Part shown: positions 34,448-42,253 of the stretch, piece after piece | Layout of the letters: every line of letters begins with the position of its first letter | Position numbering within the stretch: the first letter of the stretch is position 1 | DNA from: Pseudomonadota bacterium | GTDB lineage: Bacteria; Pseudomonadota; Gammaproteobacteria; Steroidobacterales; MnTg04 | NCBI GenBank assembly: GCA_022572885.1 | Contig: JACZVC010000019.1 | Coordinates: 1-64,000 of the forward strand | DNA: 64,000 nucleotides | Direction: 5' to 3' | The notes under the pieces: generated by a model | Told to the model about the DNA's origin: nothing | What the model saw: the letters and a program-made list of their open reading frames with translations, nothing else | Database searches by the model: none | Position numbers and translations under genes: made by a program

Positions 34448-34461
34448 GGATATGCCGGTGG

Positions 34462-34875
34462 CTATTTGTCAGGGTATTTCGCAAAGTGCGGTGCGGACGA
34501 CATGTCGTCATACCAATGCGCCCGGTTGTCCCAGAAAATGATGTTGTCGGGGTGTATGCCTGGATCGTCGTCCAGCGTGCCCGCCGGAATAACGACAATA
34601 TTCCTTTCTGTGGATAACCTGGGCACCGGCGATCCACATTCAGCGCAGAAATTCCGGCCAAAACTTTTGGCGGAATCCAGTTTGAAATCGCGTATCAGGT
34701 CTTCACCCTCGGTCCAGCTCAAATTATCCGGTGTCGTGAAAATATTGCTGGCATGCGCCGAGCCCGTGGCTTTCCGGCATCTTGAACAGTGGCAGACAAA
34801 AAAGGATTTGAATGGGCCGCGTAATTCAAATTTTACTTTTCCGCAAAGACAGCTGCCGTTAATGACATCGCTCAT
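34462..34875 (-). CDS. GFA-family (glutathione-dependent formaldehyde-activating-like) zinc protein
   Basis: A 137-residue protein with the GFA/Mss4-like zinc motifs SCLCGKVKFEL, CHCSRCRKATGS and FCAECGSPVPRL. Family members bind zinc and are often called glutathione-dependent formaldehyde-activating or CENP-V-like; function is unproven for most. ATG 34875 follows GGAG. Its stop is 15 bases before the presumed EamA start. Confidence 0.88.
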   Translation of the reverse strand: MSDVINGSCLCGKVKFELRGPFKSFFVCHCSRCRKATGSAHASNIFTTPDNLSWTEGEDLIRDFKLDSAKSFGRNFCAECGSPVPRLSTERNIVVIPAGTLDDDPGIHPDNIIFWDNRAHWYDDMSSAPHFAKYPDK

Positions 34876-34910
34876 CGCTCGTTTCTCCACGCCAGGTTCA
34901 AGCAAACCTG

Positions 34911-35117
34911 TCAATAATGCGGCGGCCGCTCATCCCGATCGGCGTCACCTTCGATCATTTCCGCCAATCCCTTCTGCCGGTCAACAAGGTATTTGCAACT
35001 AACGCGCAGTTCTTCGATGTCCTTTTGCTGGCTGCTTACGATGTCGTTCAAAGTTTGCAGTGTGTCTTCCAGGTAGGCGATTTTTGTTTCGACAGAGTCG
35101 ATTCGATTATCGGCCAT
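34911..35117 (-). CDS. slyX: SlyX family protein
   Basis: A 68-residue coiled-coil protein (RIDSVETKIAYLEDTLQTLNDIVSSQQKDIEEL) ending in the conserved DERPPHY. SlyX is widespread in gammaproteobacteria, with no established activity. ATG 35117 follows GGAGT. Confidence 0.9.
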   Translation of the reverse strand: MADNRIDSVETKIAYLEDTLQTLNDIVSSQQKDIEELRVSCKYLVDRQKGLAEMIEGDADRDERPPHY

Positions 35118-35165
35118 ATCGGTCGGACTCCTTGCGCATTTTTCGGACGCCGGCATGGGCAAAAA

Positions 35166-37184
35166 TCAATCCGGTTTCCTGAATTTCAGCGTCATGCGGT
35201 CGCTTTCGCCAATCGCGAGATATTTATCCCGATCGACGTCTTTCAAACGCAGTGAAGGAGGCAGCGTCCACACCCCTTCCGGATGATCCCTGCTGTCATT
35301 CGGGTTGGCATTGATCTCGCCGCTTTCAACGAATTCGAAACCTGCCGATTCCGCGAGTTTTATGACGTAGTCCTGGCGAACATAACCGGAAACAACTTTC
35401 GGGTCCTGCTCGTTTCCAGGGTCGGCACGGTGCGCTACGACGCCCAGGATGCCGCCCGGCTTCAATGCGGCATACATGCCGGCGAGCGCTTCAGGGGCAA
35501 CACCTTCTCTCATCCAGTTATGGACGTTTCTAAAGGTCAAAACCATATCGGCGGAACCCGGCGGGGCGATAGCGAGCAACAATGGCGGGTCGAAAACCGT
35601 GACTTCGACTTTAGAATAACTGCCGGGGTCGGCCGCCAGTTTGGCATTAAACTTTTCCGCATTCGACCTGAAATAATTGCTTTCGGAATCGGGGTCGAAG
35701 CTTGCCGCGTATAACTTGCCGTTGTCCTTCAGATAGGGTGCAAGGATCTCGGTGTACCAGCCGCCCCCGCCAGGCGAAATTTCAACGATCGTCATGTCCG
35801 GTTTGATGCCAATAAATTCCAGCGTTTCGACCGGATGCCGGTAATGATTGCGCGCCCTGGAAGCTTCGCTGCGGTGATCGCCATCGGCGATTGCGGCCAG
35901 GCTTGCCGGCAGCGAACGGTCAAATTCGACGCCGTTGCGCCAGACCCTGGCAATCTGGCGGGAGTCGGTAATATCGCGGGTCGGATTGCCGTCGATCAAT
36001 ACCAGGTCGGCGAGCAGCCCCACCGCAATCCGCCCGCGGTCGGCAAGGGCAAACGCATCGGCCGCGTTGGCTGTCGCCGCCGACAGGGCTTCGACGGGAC
36101 TCAGACCCGCCTGGACCAGCAGTTCCAATTCACGGTGCATGCTGATTCCATGCATGACGCCCGCATTGGGAGGATCGGTACCGGCCACCAGCATGACACC
36201 GGCGTCGTGCAGCCCGCGAACCGCATCGAGAAACTGATCCAGATTTTCGAGATTTTGATTTTCATTGCCAGCCGTCAGATTGGCGATCATTTCATCGTCA
36301 AGATATGGCGTCACTGCCGGGTCTTTCGCAATCAGGGCGCGCGCACTTCCCATGACAAAGCCATCCGGAACGGACAGTGTTGCGGTGACAAACATGCCGT
36401 GTTCCGCCAGTAATTTCGACAATTCAGGCTCGGCGCCCGATGTACGCCAGATATGCGCCAATCCGTCCGCGCCCGCGTCAATGACTGTTCTGACGTCATC
36501 GGGCGTTTCGATGTGGGCGACAACTTTCAAGTTTCGCTTATGTGCGGCCTCGACCAGCGCCCGCGTGGTAGCGGCGCTCATGGTTGGCATGCCGTTCATT
36601 GCCCGCGCGCCGTTTAGCACGATTTTCTGGTAATCGGCGCCATTGGCAAGCCGTTCGGCGACGAAAGCGTCCGCCTGTAGTGGACCGTCTACAGTGGGAA
36701 TAACAATGTCGTATTCGGTGCCGTGGCCGCCCGGCGGAGTTGCCAGCATATCGGTGGACAGGAAGTCGGCAACATCGTCGCGAGTTTCCGCAGCCATTTT
36801 CAGAACGGGGAAAACCCCCGGCCAGGTCATCTGGTCGAGGTTGGTCGTTACCCCGAATCGCAACGCGGTCTGTAGCTGGGTCACGGATGAGGTGTGGGTA
36901 TGGGTATCGATCATGCCCGGCATCAAGGTCATGCCGCCGGCATCGATGATTTCCAGCCCCCCGGGGAGTTCACTGCTATCGCTGATTTCCGAGATCAGCC
37001 GGTCGCGGACCACCACATGAAATCCGTCCAGTACCCGGGTGCCATCGAAGACCCGGGCGTTGGCAATGACAAAACCGCTGTTGCCGGCGCTTTGCGCCAC
37101 GCTGGCGCAGCTCGCAATCAATAACAGGGGCAGTAACCAGGTGGCACGCGCGATGCGATGGATTTTGCTGTGTCTCGTATTCAC
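35166..37184 (-). CDS. Lipoprotein fusion: amidohydrolase domain plus COG4798-like SAM methyltransferase domain
   Basis: A 672-residue protein with a lipoprotein signal (lipobox LIASC, Cys near residue 26). Residues about 35-430 form a metal-dependent amidohydrolase: MIDTHTHTSS, YQKIVLNGAR, VVAHIET, AHIWR, AGTDPPNAG, LADLVLIDGNP. Residues about 450-672 form a class I methyltransferase-like domain of the COG4798 type: HPVETLEFIGIKPDMTIVEISPGGGGWYTEIL, FRNVHNWM, LKPGGILGVVAHR. COG4798 proteins are usually separate exported proteins. A methyltransferase fold outside the cytoplasm has no obvious SAM supply, so the domain may be repurposed. GTG 37184 follows AAGGA. Confidence 0.82.
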   Translation of the reverse strand: MNTRHSKIHRIARATWLLPLLLIASCASVAQSAGNSGFVIANARVFDGTRVLDGFHVVVRDRLISEISDSSELPGGLEIIDAGGMTLMPGMIDTHTHTSSVTQLQTALRFGVTTNLDQMTWPGVFPVLKMAAETRDDVADFLSTDMLATPPGGHGTEYDIVIPTVDGPLQADAFVAERLANGADYQKIVLNGARAMNGMPTMSAATTRALVEAAHKRNLKVVAHIETPDDVRTVIDAGADGLAHIWRTSGAEPELSKLLAEHGMFVTATLSVPDGFVMGSARALIAKDPAVTPYLDDEMIANLTAGNENQNLENLDQFLDAVRGLHDAGVMLVAGTDPPNAGVMHGISMHRELELLVQAGLSPVEALSAATANAADAFALADRGRIAVGLLADLVLIDGNPTRDITDSRQIARVWRNGVEFDRSLPASLAAIADGDHRSEASRARNHYRHPVETLEFIGIKPDMTIVEISPGGGGWYTEILAPYLKDNGKLYAASFDPDSESNYFRSNAEKFNAKLAADPGSYSKVEVTVFDPPLLLAIAPPGSADMVLTFRNVHNWMREGVAPEALAGMYAALKPGGILGVVAHRADPGNEQDPKVVSGYVRQDYVIKLAESAGFEFVESGEINANPNDSRDHPEGVWTLPPSLRLKDVDRDKYLAIGESDRMTLKFRKPD

Positions 37185-37290
37185 AAGTATTCCTTTTCCG
37201 TAGTGACTCCGCCGGGTAGCGGTGATTCTCAACCGATTTTAGCCTTAAAAGAAACCGGTCGCGACCGGACGACCTAACAATCGAGGAATA

Positions 37291-37347
37291 TGTAAAGGGT
37301 GCTTGACATCCAGGTCAAAAAGCGTAGTGTAAAGGTTGCTTTACACT
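37291..37347 (+). promoter_or_regulatory. Promoter with two TGTAAAG-N4-CTTTACA operators
   Basis: A perfect 9-bp inverted repeat, AGTGTAAAG-gttg-CTTTACACT, spans 37326-37347. A second copy, TGTAAAGGGTGCTTGACA (37291-37308), differs from the first core at two bases and contains the -35 hexamer TTGACA (37303-37308). The -10 region (about 37325-37331) falls inside the perfect copy. Both operators thus cover the promoter of the membrane-protein/Xre operon; the Xre protein is the likely repressor. Confidence 0.75.
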
Positions 37348-37361
37348 GAAAGGAGACCAGG

Positions 37362-37745
37362 ATGTCCGCCATGACTTTTAATCGATTCCGCCGCGAGTTC
37401 TTTTTCGCCGGAATTTCTGCTGTTGCGCTGATGGTTGTGATGTATCTGTTGAATTTAGATCGGGACGCAAACAAGGCCCTGATCATCGGCCTGATACCGG
37501 CATTGCCGGGTCTCGCCGCGGTGACCATCCTGATGCTGGCCCGGTCACGCATGGATGAACTCGAGCGCAAGATCCACGATGCTGCGCTGGCCTTCGCGTT
37601 TGCGGCCAGCCTTTTTCTACTCGTAGCCTATGGTGTCCTGCAAGCGTCGATAGGCGCACCTACCCTGAATTGGGCGCTGGCTGCGGCCTTGATGAGTTGC
37701 ACCTGGGGGACGGGGTGGATTGTCTTCGAGCGTCTTTACCGGTGA
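37362..37745 (+). CDS. Small membrane protein paired with an Xre regulator
   Basis: A 127-residue protein with four predicted membrane spans (about 14-28, 40-59, 75-95 and 100-120) and a charged middle loop (RSRMDELERKIHD). Family not named. AAAGGAG lies seven bases before the ATG. The stop overlaps the GTG of the downstream Xre gene. Similar membrane-protein/Xre pairs are common, and their role is unclear. Confidence 0.75.
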   Translation: MSAMTFNRFRREFFFAGISAVALMVVMYLLNLDRDANKALIIGLIPALPGLAAVTILMLARSRMDELERKIHDAALAFAFAASLFLLVAYGVLQASIGAPTLNWALAAALMSCTWGTGWIVFERLYR

Positions 37746-37933
37746 GAAACAAGGTCAGGGAGTTGCGCTCTGCGATGAACTGGACCCAGGCCGATCTGGC
37801 AAAGGCGCTCGATGTGTCACGCCAGACCGTCAATGCAATCGAAAGGGAGAAGTACGATCCCAGCCTGCCGCTGGCTTTTCGTATTGCGACGTTGTTTGAC
37901 AAGCGCGCGGAGGACGTCTTTATCGCTGATTGA
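37742..37933 (+). CDS. Small Xre-family transcriptional regulator
   Basis: A 63-residue protein that is almost only a helix-turn-helix: KVRELRSAMNWTQADLAKALDVSRQTVNAIEREKYDPSLPLAFRIATLF. The GTG at 37742 overlaps the upstream stop (GTGA), which fits the family N-terminus; the longer frame from 37670 lies inside the previous gene. It probably represses its own operon through the paired operators at 37291-37347. Confidence 0.85.
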   Translation: MRNKVRELRSAMNWTQADLAKALDVSRQTVNAIEREKYDPSLPLAFRIATLFDKRAEDVFIAD

Positions 37934-37947
37934 CCAAGCAGCGGTCA

Positions 37948-38118
37948 CTACCCGGAATTTTGACGCTTCCCGGGCAGGCGGCCGGCTTTTCGCAGCGCTT
38001 CGCGCAAGACAAATTCGATCTGCGCATTGAGACTGCGCAGATCGTCATTTGCCCAGGCCTGGGTTGCGGCCAGGATTCGTTCATCGACTCGAAGCGCGAA
38101 CGCTTTGCGTTTACTCAT
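37948..38118 (-). CDS. Arc-type ribbon-helix-helix DNA-binding protein
   Basis: A 56-residue protein: MSKRKAFALRVDERILAATQ, WANDDLRSLNAQIEFVLREALRKAG. The short strand followed by two helices with the LRSxNxQIE motif is typical of Arc/MetJ-fold repressors. It lies 46 bases after the SPFH gene on the same strand, a pairing common in gammaproteobacteria. It probably controls the SPFH operon by binding the phased repeats at 39049-39077. Confidence 0.8.
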   Translation of the reverse strand: MSKRKAFALRVDERILAATQAWANDDLRSLNAQIEFVLREALRKAGRLPGKRQNSG

Positions 38119-38164
38119 TGCCGGGAAGCCACCTCACAAGCCCGTTCATCCATGGGTCGCTGGT

Positions 38165-39034
38165 TCAGGTATATAGCGAACCGGTATTGAGCACGGGCTG
38201 CGCGTTTTCCTCACCGCAAAGTACGATCAGCAGATTGCTGACCATCGCGGCTTTGCGTTCCTCATCCAGATCGACAATCTTTTCCTCGCTGAGTTGTTCG
38301 AGCGCCATCCTCACCATGCCGACCGCACCGCGCACAATCTGGGTACGCGCAGCGATAATGGCGGATGCCTGTTGCCTGCGTAACATGGCATTGGCGATCT
38401 CCGGTGCATAGGCCAGGTGGCTGATTCTCGCCTCGATCACGTTGACGCCGGCTTTTTCCAAGCGTGCCTGGATTTCATCGCGCAAGGCATCGGCGATTAC
38501 CGCCGGGTGGCTGCGCAGTGCCGTGCCTTCACCTTCGTGGGGCTCGTAAGGATAGGTCGTCGACAGGTTTCTCAACGCGGATTCGCTTTGAATATGAACG
38601 AACTCCTTGTAGTCATCGACTTCGAAGATAGCCTCGGCCGTATCGAATACTTTCCAGACGACGACGGCCGCGATCTCGATGGGGCTGCCTCGCGAATCGT
38701 TGACCTTGAGCTGGCTGCTTTCAAAATTCCGCACCCGCGTCGAAACGGCGGTCTTGTTATAAAAAGGGCTGGCCCAGCGCAGGCCAGGCTCGCGGCTGGT
38801 GCCGACATATTTGCCGAATAACTGCAGGACCTTCGCTTCGTTCGGGTGGACCATGAAAAAGCCGAACCACAGAATGAAGGTCGCCAGTGAGACTATTATC
38901 AGGGCCACGCCCTGGCCGATCGAGCCTCTGCCGATGGCATTCACAAGCAGGTAACCGAACAGCAATTGCGCCGCCAGTATCAGCCCGATCATCGGGTATC
39001 CGGAAGGGACTTTTTTGACAATTTCCGTAATCAT
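38165..39034 (-). CDS. SPFH/band 7 domain membrane protein
   Basis: A 289-residue protein with two N-terminal membrane spans (about 15-33 and 40-62) and an SPFH domain ([90 protein letters not shown]). SPFH proteins form oligomeric cages or rafts in the inner membrane. The linked small Arc-type gene is downstream. Confidence 0.88.
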   Translation of the reverse strand: MITEIVKKVPSGYPMIGLILAAQLLFGYLLVNAIGRGSIGQGVALIIVSLATFILWFGFFMVHPNEAKVLQLFGKYVGTSREPGLRWASPFYNKTAVSTRVRNFESSQLKVNDSRGSPIEIAAVVVWKVFDTAEAIFEVDDYKEFVHIQSESALRNLSTTYPYEPHEGEGTALRSHPAVIADALRDEIQARLEKAGVNVIEARISHLAYAPEIANAMLRRQQASAIIAARTQIVRGAVGMVRMALEQLSEEKIVDLDEERKAAMVSNLLIVLCGEENAQPVLNTGSLYT

Positions 39035-39048
39035 GGTTTTACCTCATA

Positions 39049-39077
39049 GATATCACAATGATATCATTCTGATAGTA
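39049..39077 (-). promoter_or_regulatory. Three 11-bp-phased GATATCA-type repeats upstream of the SPFH gene
   Basis: GATATCA at 39049 and 39060 and GATAGTA at 39071 recur every 11 bp, so they lie on the same face of the helix. The middle copy is inside the palindrome ATGATATCAT. They sit 15-45 bases upstream of the SPFH ATG. Arc-type ribbon-helix-helix dimers bind such phased half-sites, so the downstream Arc-like protein is the likely binder. Confidence 0.65.
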
Positions 39078-39293
39078 TAGGGTTCCAAAGTCAAGGCAGG
39101 CCATTCCCTGGCGAGCAAGTGATTGTTTTGATTGAGATAAATAAAACTGTCGCAGAGCTGAACTCCGATGGGGGAGGCGCGGATAGACCGGCCAGTTACT
39201 GGAAAACGACTTTTTTCTGGTAACCTGCAATACCAGCAAAGCAGGGTTGGAAACACAGATGCGCCACTTTTTTTCAGAAATCCCGGCTGAGCT

Positions 39294-40139
39294 GTGATCA
39301 GCGATTTACAACGTTTTTCCACAAAACGGGTCATGATTATCTCAGCGCCCAATGGTGCGCGGCGAACCACGGCCGATCATCCCGCGCTCCCGGTGACGCC
39401 AGGGCAACTCGCAGACACTGCCGCCGAGCTGGTGGAACAGCAGGTATCGGTATTGCACCTGCATGTCCGTGACCAGAATCAACAACACACACTGGATGTC
39501 GATTCATACCGGGCGGCGATTTCAGCGATACGCTCGCGAGTTGGAGCACGGTTGATCATCCAAGTTACAACCGAGGCAGTCGGCCTGTACACACCCGATC
39601 AACAGATGGATGTTATCAAGGCGCTACGCCCGGAAGCGGTGTCGCTTAGCCTGAGCGAGCTCTGCCCCGACGAAGCTGCGCAGGAATCGGCAGCAAATTT
39701 CTTTCACTGGCTGGTGCAGGAAAATATCTGGCCGCAGTTCATTTTGTATTCTCCCGGCGACCTGCTTCGATTCGATGAACTGAGAAAAAATGGAGTCTTA
39801 GCAAAGGACCATCCTTTTTGCCTTTTTGTACTCGGCCATTATGCGGACCAGACGGCAGGCGACACGTCCGACCTGGACGCATTCATGGCGACGGTCGATT
39901 GCACGGTGTTCCCGTGGGCGGTCTGCTGTTTTGGCGGCAAGGAAAACGAAGTGATGGTTGCCGCGACCGGCCGGGGTGGGCATGTCAGGATTGGTTTTGA
40001 GAATAATCTCTGCCTGACCGATGGTCGTGAAGCAAAGAATAACGGCGAACTAATCGTCCAGTACACAAGATCGAGCAAAGATTCGAATAGAAAACCGGCA
40101 TCAGCCGACGAGGTCAGAGAAGCTTTTGGTCTGAGCTAG
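39294..40139 (+). CDS. BKACE-family beta-keto acid cleavage enzyme (DUF849)
   Basis: A 281-residue TIM-barrel enzyme of the 3-keto-5-aminohexanoate cleavage family. Zinc ligands fit HLHVRD near the N-terminus and GGHVRIGFENN near the C-terminus. Members condense a beta-keto acid with acetyl-CoA, releasing acetoacetate and a CoA ester; specificity varies widely. GTG 39294 is used; ATG 39333 (MIISAPNGARR) gives the more usual family N-terminus and cannot be excluded. Confidence 0.85.
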   Translation: MISDLQRFSTKRVMIISAPNGARRTTADHPALPVTPGQLADTAAELVEQQVSVLHLHVRDQNQQHTLDVDSYRAAISAIRSRVGARLIIQVTTEAVGLYTPDQQMDVIKALRPEAVSLSLSELCPDEAAQESAANFFHWLVQENIWPQFILYSPGDLLRFDELRKNGVLAKDHPFCLFVLGHYADQTAGDTSDLDAFMATVDCTVFPWAVCCFGGKENEVMVAATGRGGHVRIGFENNLCLTDGREAKNNGELIVQYTRSSKDSNRKPASADEVREAFGLS

Positions 40140-40211
40140 TATTAGCTCGGATCAAGGGGTATCAAGATTGAGTTGTGTACAAAAACCAAGCGGGCTCTTC
40201 TGAAAAACCAT

Positions 40212-40976
40212 TTACTCGGTGCTCGCAAGGGGGTCATTTCCGGTTGTTGCACTAAATTTGCCATACGACAAAAAATGAATGGTCTGCTTAATAACGCTGG
40301 AGTTACTCATCATGAAAGGATGGGTCACCGCCATGGTGACAAATCCAGTCATGCCTTCGACCTTGGTGTTTTCCACGGAGACTTTGCCATCGTCTTCCCC
40401 GGGAATCAGCGATGACAGGATCAGGTTGATGCTTCTGGAGCCTGCGATTATGCCCAGCTCGAAATCGACCGGCCCCAACTGCGCAGGCAACGCCGTTTCC
40501 TCAGTGCCGAGCTGTTGTCCGGCAGGCCCATTGAGCAATTCAAAGCCCGGCAGGTCCTTCAGTTTGTCGACGGCCTCGCTGCCGGCATTCGGTGGTCCGA
40601 GCATGACGACGCGGCCCAATTGATCCAGATCGTTGGTTTGAAAATACTGGCGAACCAGGATCCCACCCAGCGAATGGGTAACGAAATGGATAGAATCGGC
40701 AGACTTTTCCCGGCATTGATCGATCCCGTTGGCAACAGCGGTTTTAGCAAGCGCTTCGATCGAATGTTCGCGAGAGGGGTAATCGATATTCGCCACGGTG
40801 AATTTCTGATCCTCCAGCGCCGTCTGGAGTTGCTGCATTGAGGCGGATGATCTGGTCAATCCGTGAAGCAAAATGACGCAGTCGCCTGCCGAAACGGAAC
40901 TGGATATCAATAAAAACAGTGTCGTTGCGCCTGCATTCTTCATCGGACGAAGCAAAATTCGACGGGATATGCTCAT
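40212..40976 (-). CDS. Exported alpha/beta-hydrolase (lipase-like)
   Basis: A 254-residue hydrolase with a signal peptide (from 40976, or shorter from ATG 40943: MKNAGATTLFLLISSSVSA), the oxyanion segment VILLHGLTRSS and the nucleophile motif VTHSLGGILVRQYF. The catalytic His is likely in MAVTHPFMM. It resembles small triacylglycerol lipases/palmitoyl thioesterase-like proteins. Confidence 0.82.
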   Translation of the reverse strand: MSISRRILLRPMKNAGATTLFLLISSSVSAGDCVILLHGLTRSSASMQQLQTALEDQKFTVANIDYPSREHSIEALAKTAVANGIDQCREKSADSIHFVTHSLGGILVRQYFQTNDLDQLGRVVMLGPPNAGSEAVDKLKDLPGFELLNGPAGQQLGTEETALPAQLGPVDFELGIIAGSRSINLILSSLIPGEDDGKVSVENTKVEGMTGFVTMAVTHPFMMSNSSVIKQTIHFLSYGKFSATTGNDPLASTE

Positions 40977-41047
40977 AATTGTCCGCTCGCTCGGCTCCTT
41001 ATCTCATGGCCAGAATATAAGACGCAAAATTACCGTGCAAGTTCGCG

Positions 41048-41599
41048 TTAGTTTATGTGCTGTGGAGAGACCAATATTTTGGGATATGATTCAGGGCGAT
41101 CAATTGATTCACAGTAAAACCCGGTTTTGCCTCCCGGTTTTCTGTCATGCCTGACAATCGTGTAAGTCAGGTTTGGGATCGTGTCTGCAGCACGTGCCGT
41201 TGAGACCCAGCTAAACCTTGGCTCGACCAGTTTGCGTAGCCTGCTGACCGGTTTGTTCCCCATGTAAAAACCTGGTGGCTGATGCAGCGTATTTTCCACG
41301 TAGTATGTCTGGCCGGCCTCAACTTCCAGTTCAAGGCAGGAGAAGTTGTGGACTCCAGGTTCGATATGAGCGAAAAAGAATGAACCCTCTTTGACGGCGC
41401 CCAAAAAACTGCCGTTCATGTATACGTGGTAATTTCTGGCGCGATTGTAGTAACTGCCGGCTTTAAAGAAATACACCAGTGCCGCATCGTCCCTGGCTTG
41501 TGGTACTTCGTACAGCACCGGGTATTCGACGATCAACTTTGCACACGCGGAAAGGGTGGCGATAAGCGGCGCGGCACAACAAAGAGTCAGTATTCGCAT
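41048..41599 (-). CDS. DUF2846-type lipoprotein, tandem copy 1
   Basis: A 183-residue lipoprotein (lipobox LSAC) with the DUF2846-like core AALVYFFKAGSYYNRARNYHVYMNGSFLGAVKEGSFFFAHIEPGVHNFSC. It is clearly paralogous to the gene just upstream; the first 90 residues are close and the C-termini differ. Function unknown. It starts five bases after the stop of copy 2. Confidence 0.8.
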   Translation of the reverse strand: MRILTLCCAAPLIATLSACAKLIVEYPVLYEVPQARDDAALVYFFKAGSYYNRARNYHVYMNGSFLGAVKEGSFFFAHIEPGVHNFSCLELEVEAGQTYYVENTLHQPPGFYMGNKPVSRLRKLVEPRFSWVSTARAADTIPNLTYTIVRHDRKPGGKTGFYCESIDRPESYPKILVSPQHIN

Positions 41600-41604
41600 T
41601 GGCG

Positions 41605-42072
41605 TCAATTTCTTTGTACGATCGTGTAGGTTAGATTCGCGATTATCGGTTTGGCAATTTCCGGCGACATCGGGAAAAATACTGAAGCACAAGGGCCAAA
41701 CGTGTACTCTGGTTCTGAGGCAGAATCGGGGTTCTTGCCAACCTGGTATTCGTAGCCATCACCGACAACCAGGTAGTATGTCTGGCCGGCACGGAGGCCC
41801 ATTTTCAGACAGCGAAAGTCGTGTATTCCTGGTGCTAGATGCGCGAAAAAGAACGAACCGTCTTTCACTGCGCCCAGGAACTCTCCATTATTGAATACGT
41901 GGTGATTTCTGGCGGTATTGTGATAGCTGCTGCGTTTAAAGAAATAGACCAATGCCGCATCGTCTCTGGCTTGTGGCATTTCGTTCAGTACCGGGTATTC
42001 GACGATCAATGGTGTACACGCAGAAAGGATGGCAAGAAACGGCGCGGCACATGACAGAGTCAGTAATCGCAT
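41605..42072 (-). CDS. DUF2846-type lipoprotein, tandem copy 2
   Basis: A 155-residue lipoprotein paralogue of the downstream gene, with LSAC lipobox, DDAALVYFFKRSSYHNTARNHHVFNNGEFLGAVKDGSFFFAHLAPG and a distinct C-terminus (EPEYTFGPCASVFFP). A GAGGGAG site precedes the ATG. The two copies share the IVEYPVLxExPQARDDAALVYFF segment, so duplication is certain; why both are kept is unknown. Confidence 0.8.
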   Translation of the reverse strand: MRLLTLSCAAPFLAILSACTPLIVEYPVLNEMPQARDDAALVYFFKRSSYHNTARNHHVFNNGEFLGAVKDGSFFFAHLAPGIHDFRCLKMGLRAGQTYYLVVGDGYEYQVGKNPDSASEPEYTFGPCASVFFPMSPEIAKPIIANLTYTIVQRN

Positions 42073-42253
42073 TGGCGTCGCTCCCTCGTTTCAACCGGCC
42101 GGCCGCGATGCCGGCCGACGATCCGATTATGGGATTAACCCAAATATAGTACAAGAAACACATTTACGCTACAAAATGGCCCGGATCCTATTTATCCGGC
42201 TCTTTGGATACACTTAGTCTTCGCTTCACACGGTAACGCCAGGAGAGAATCCT

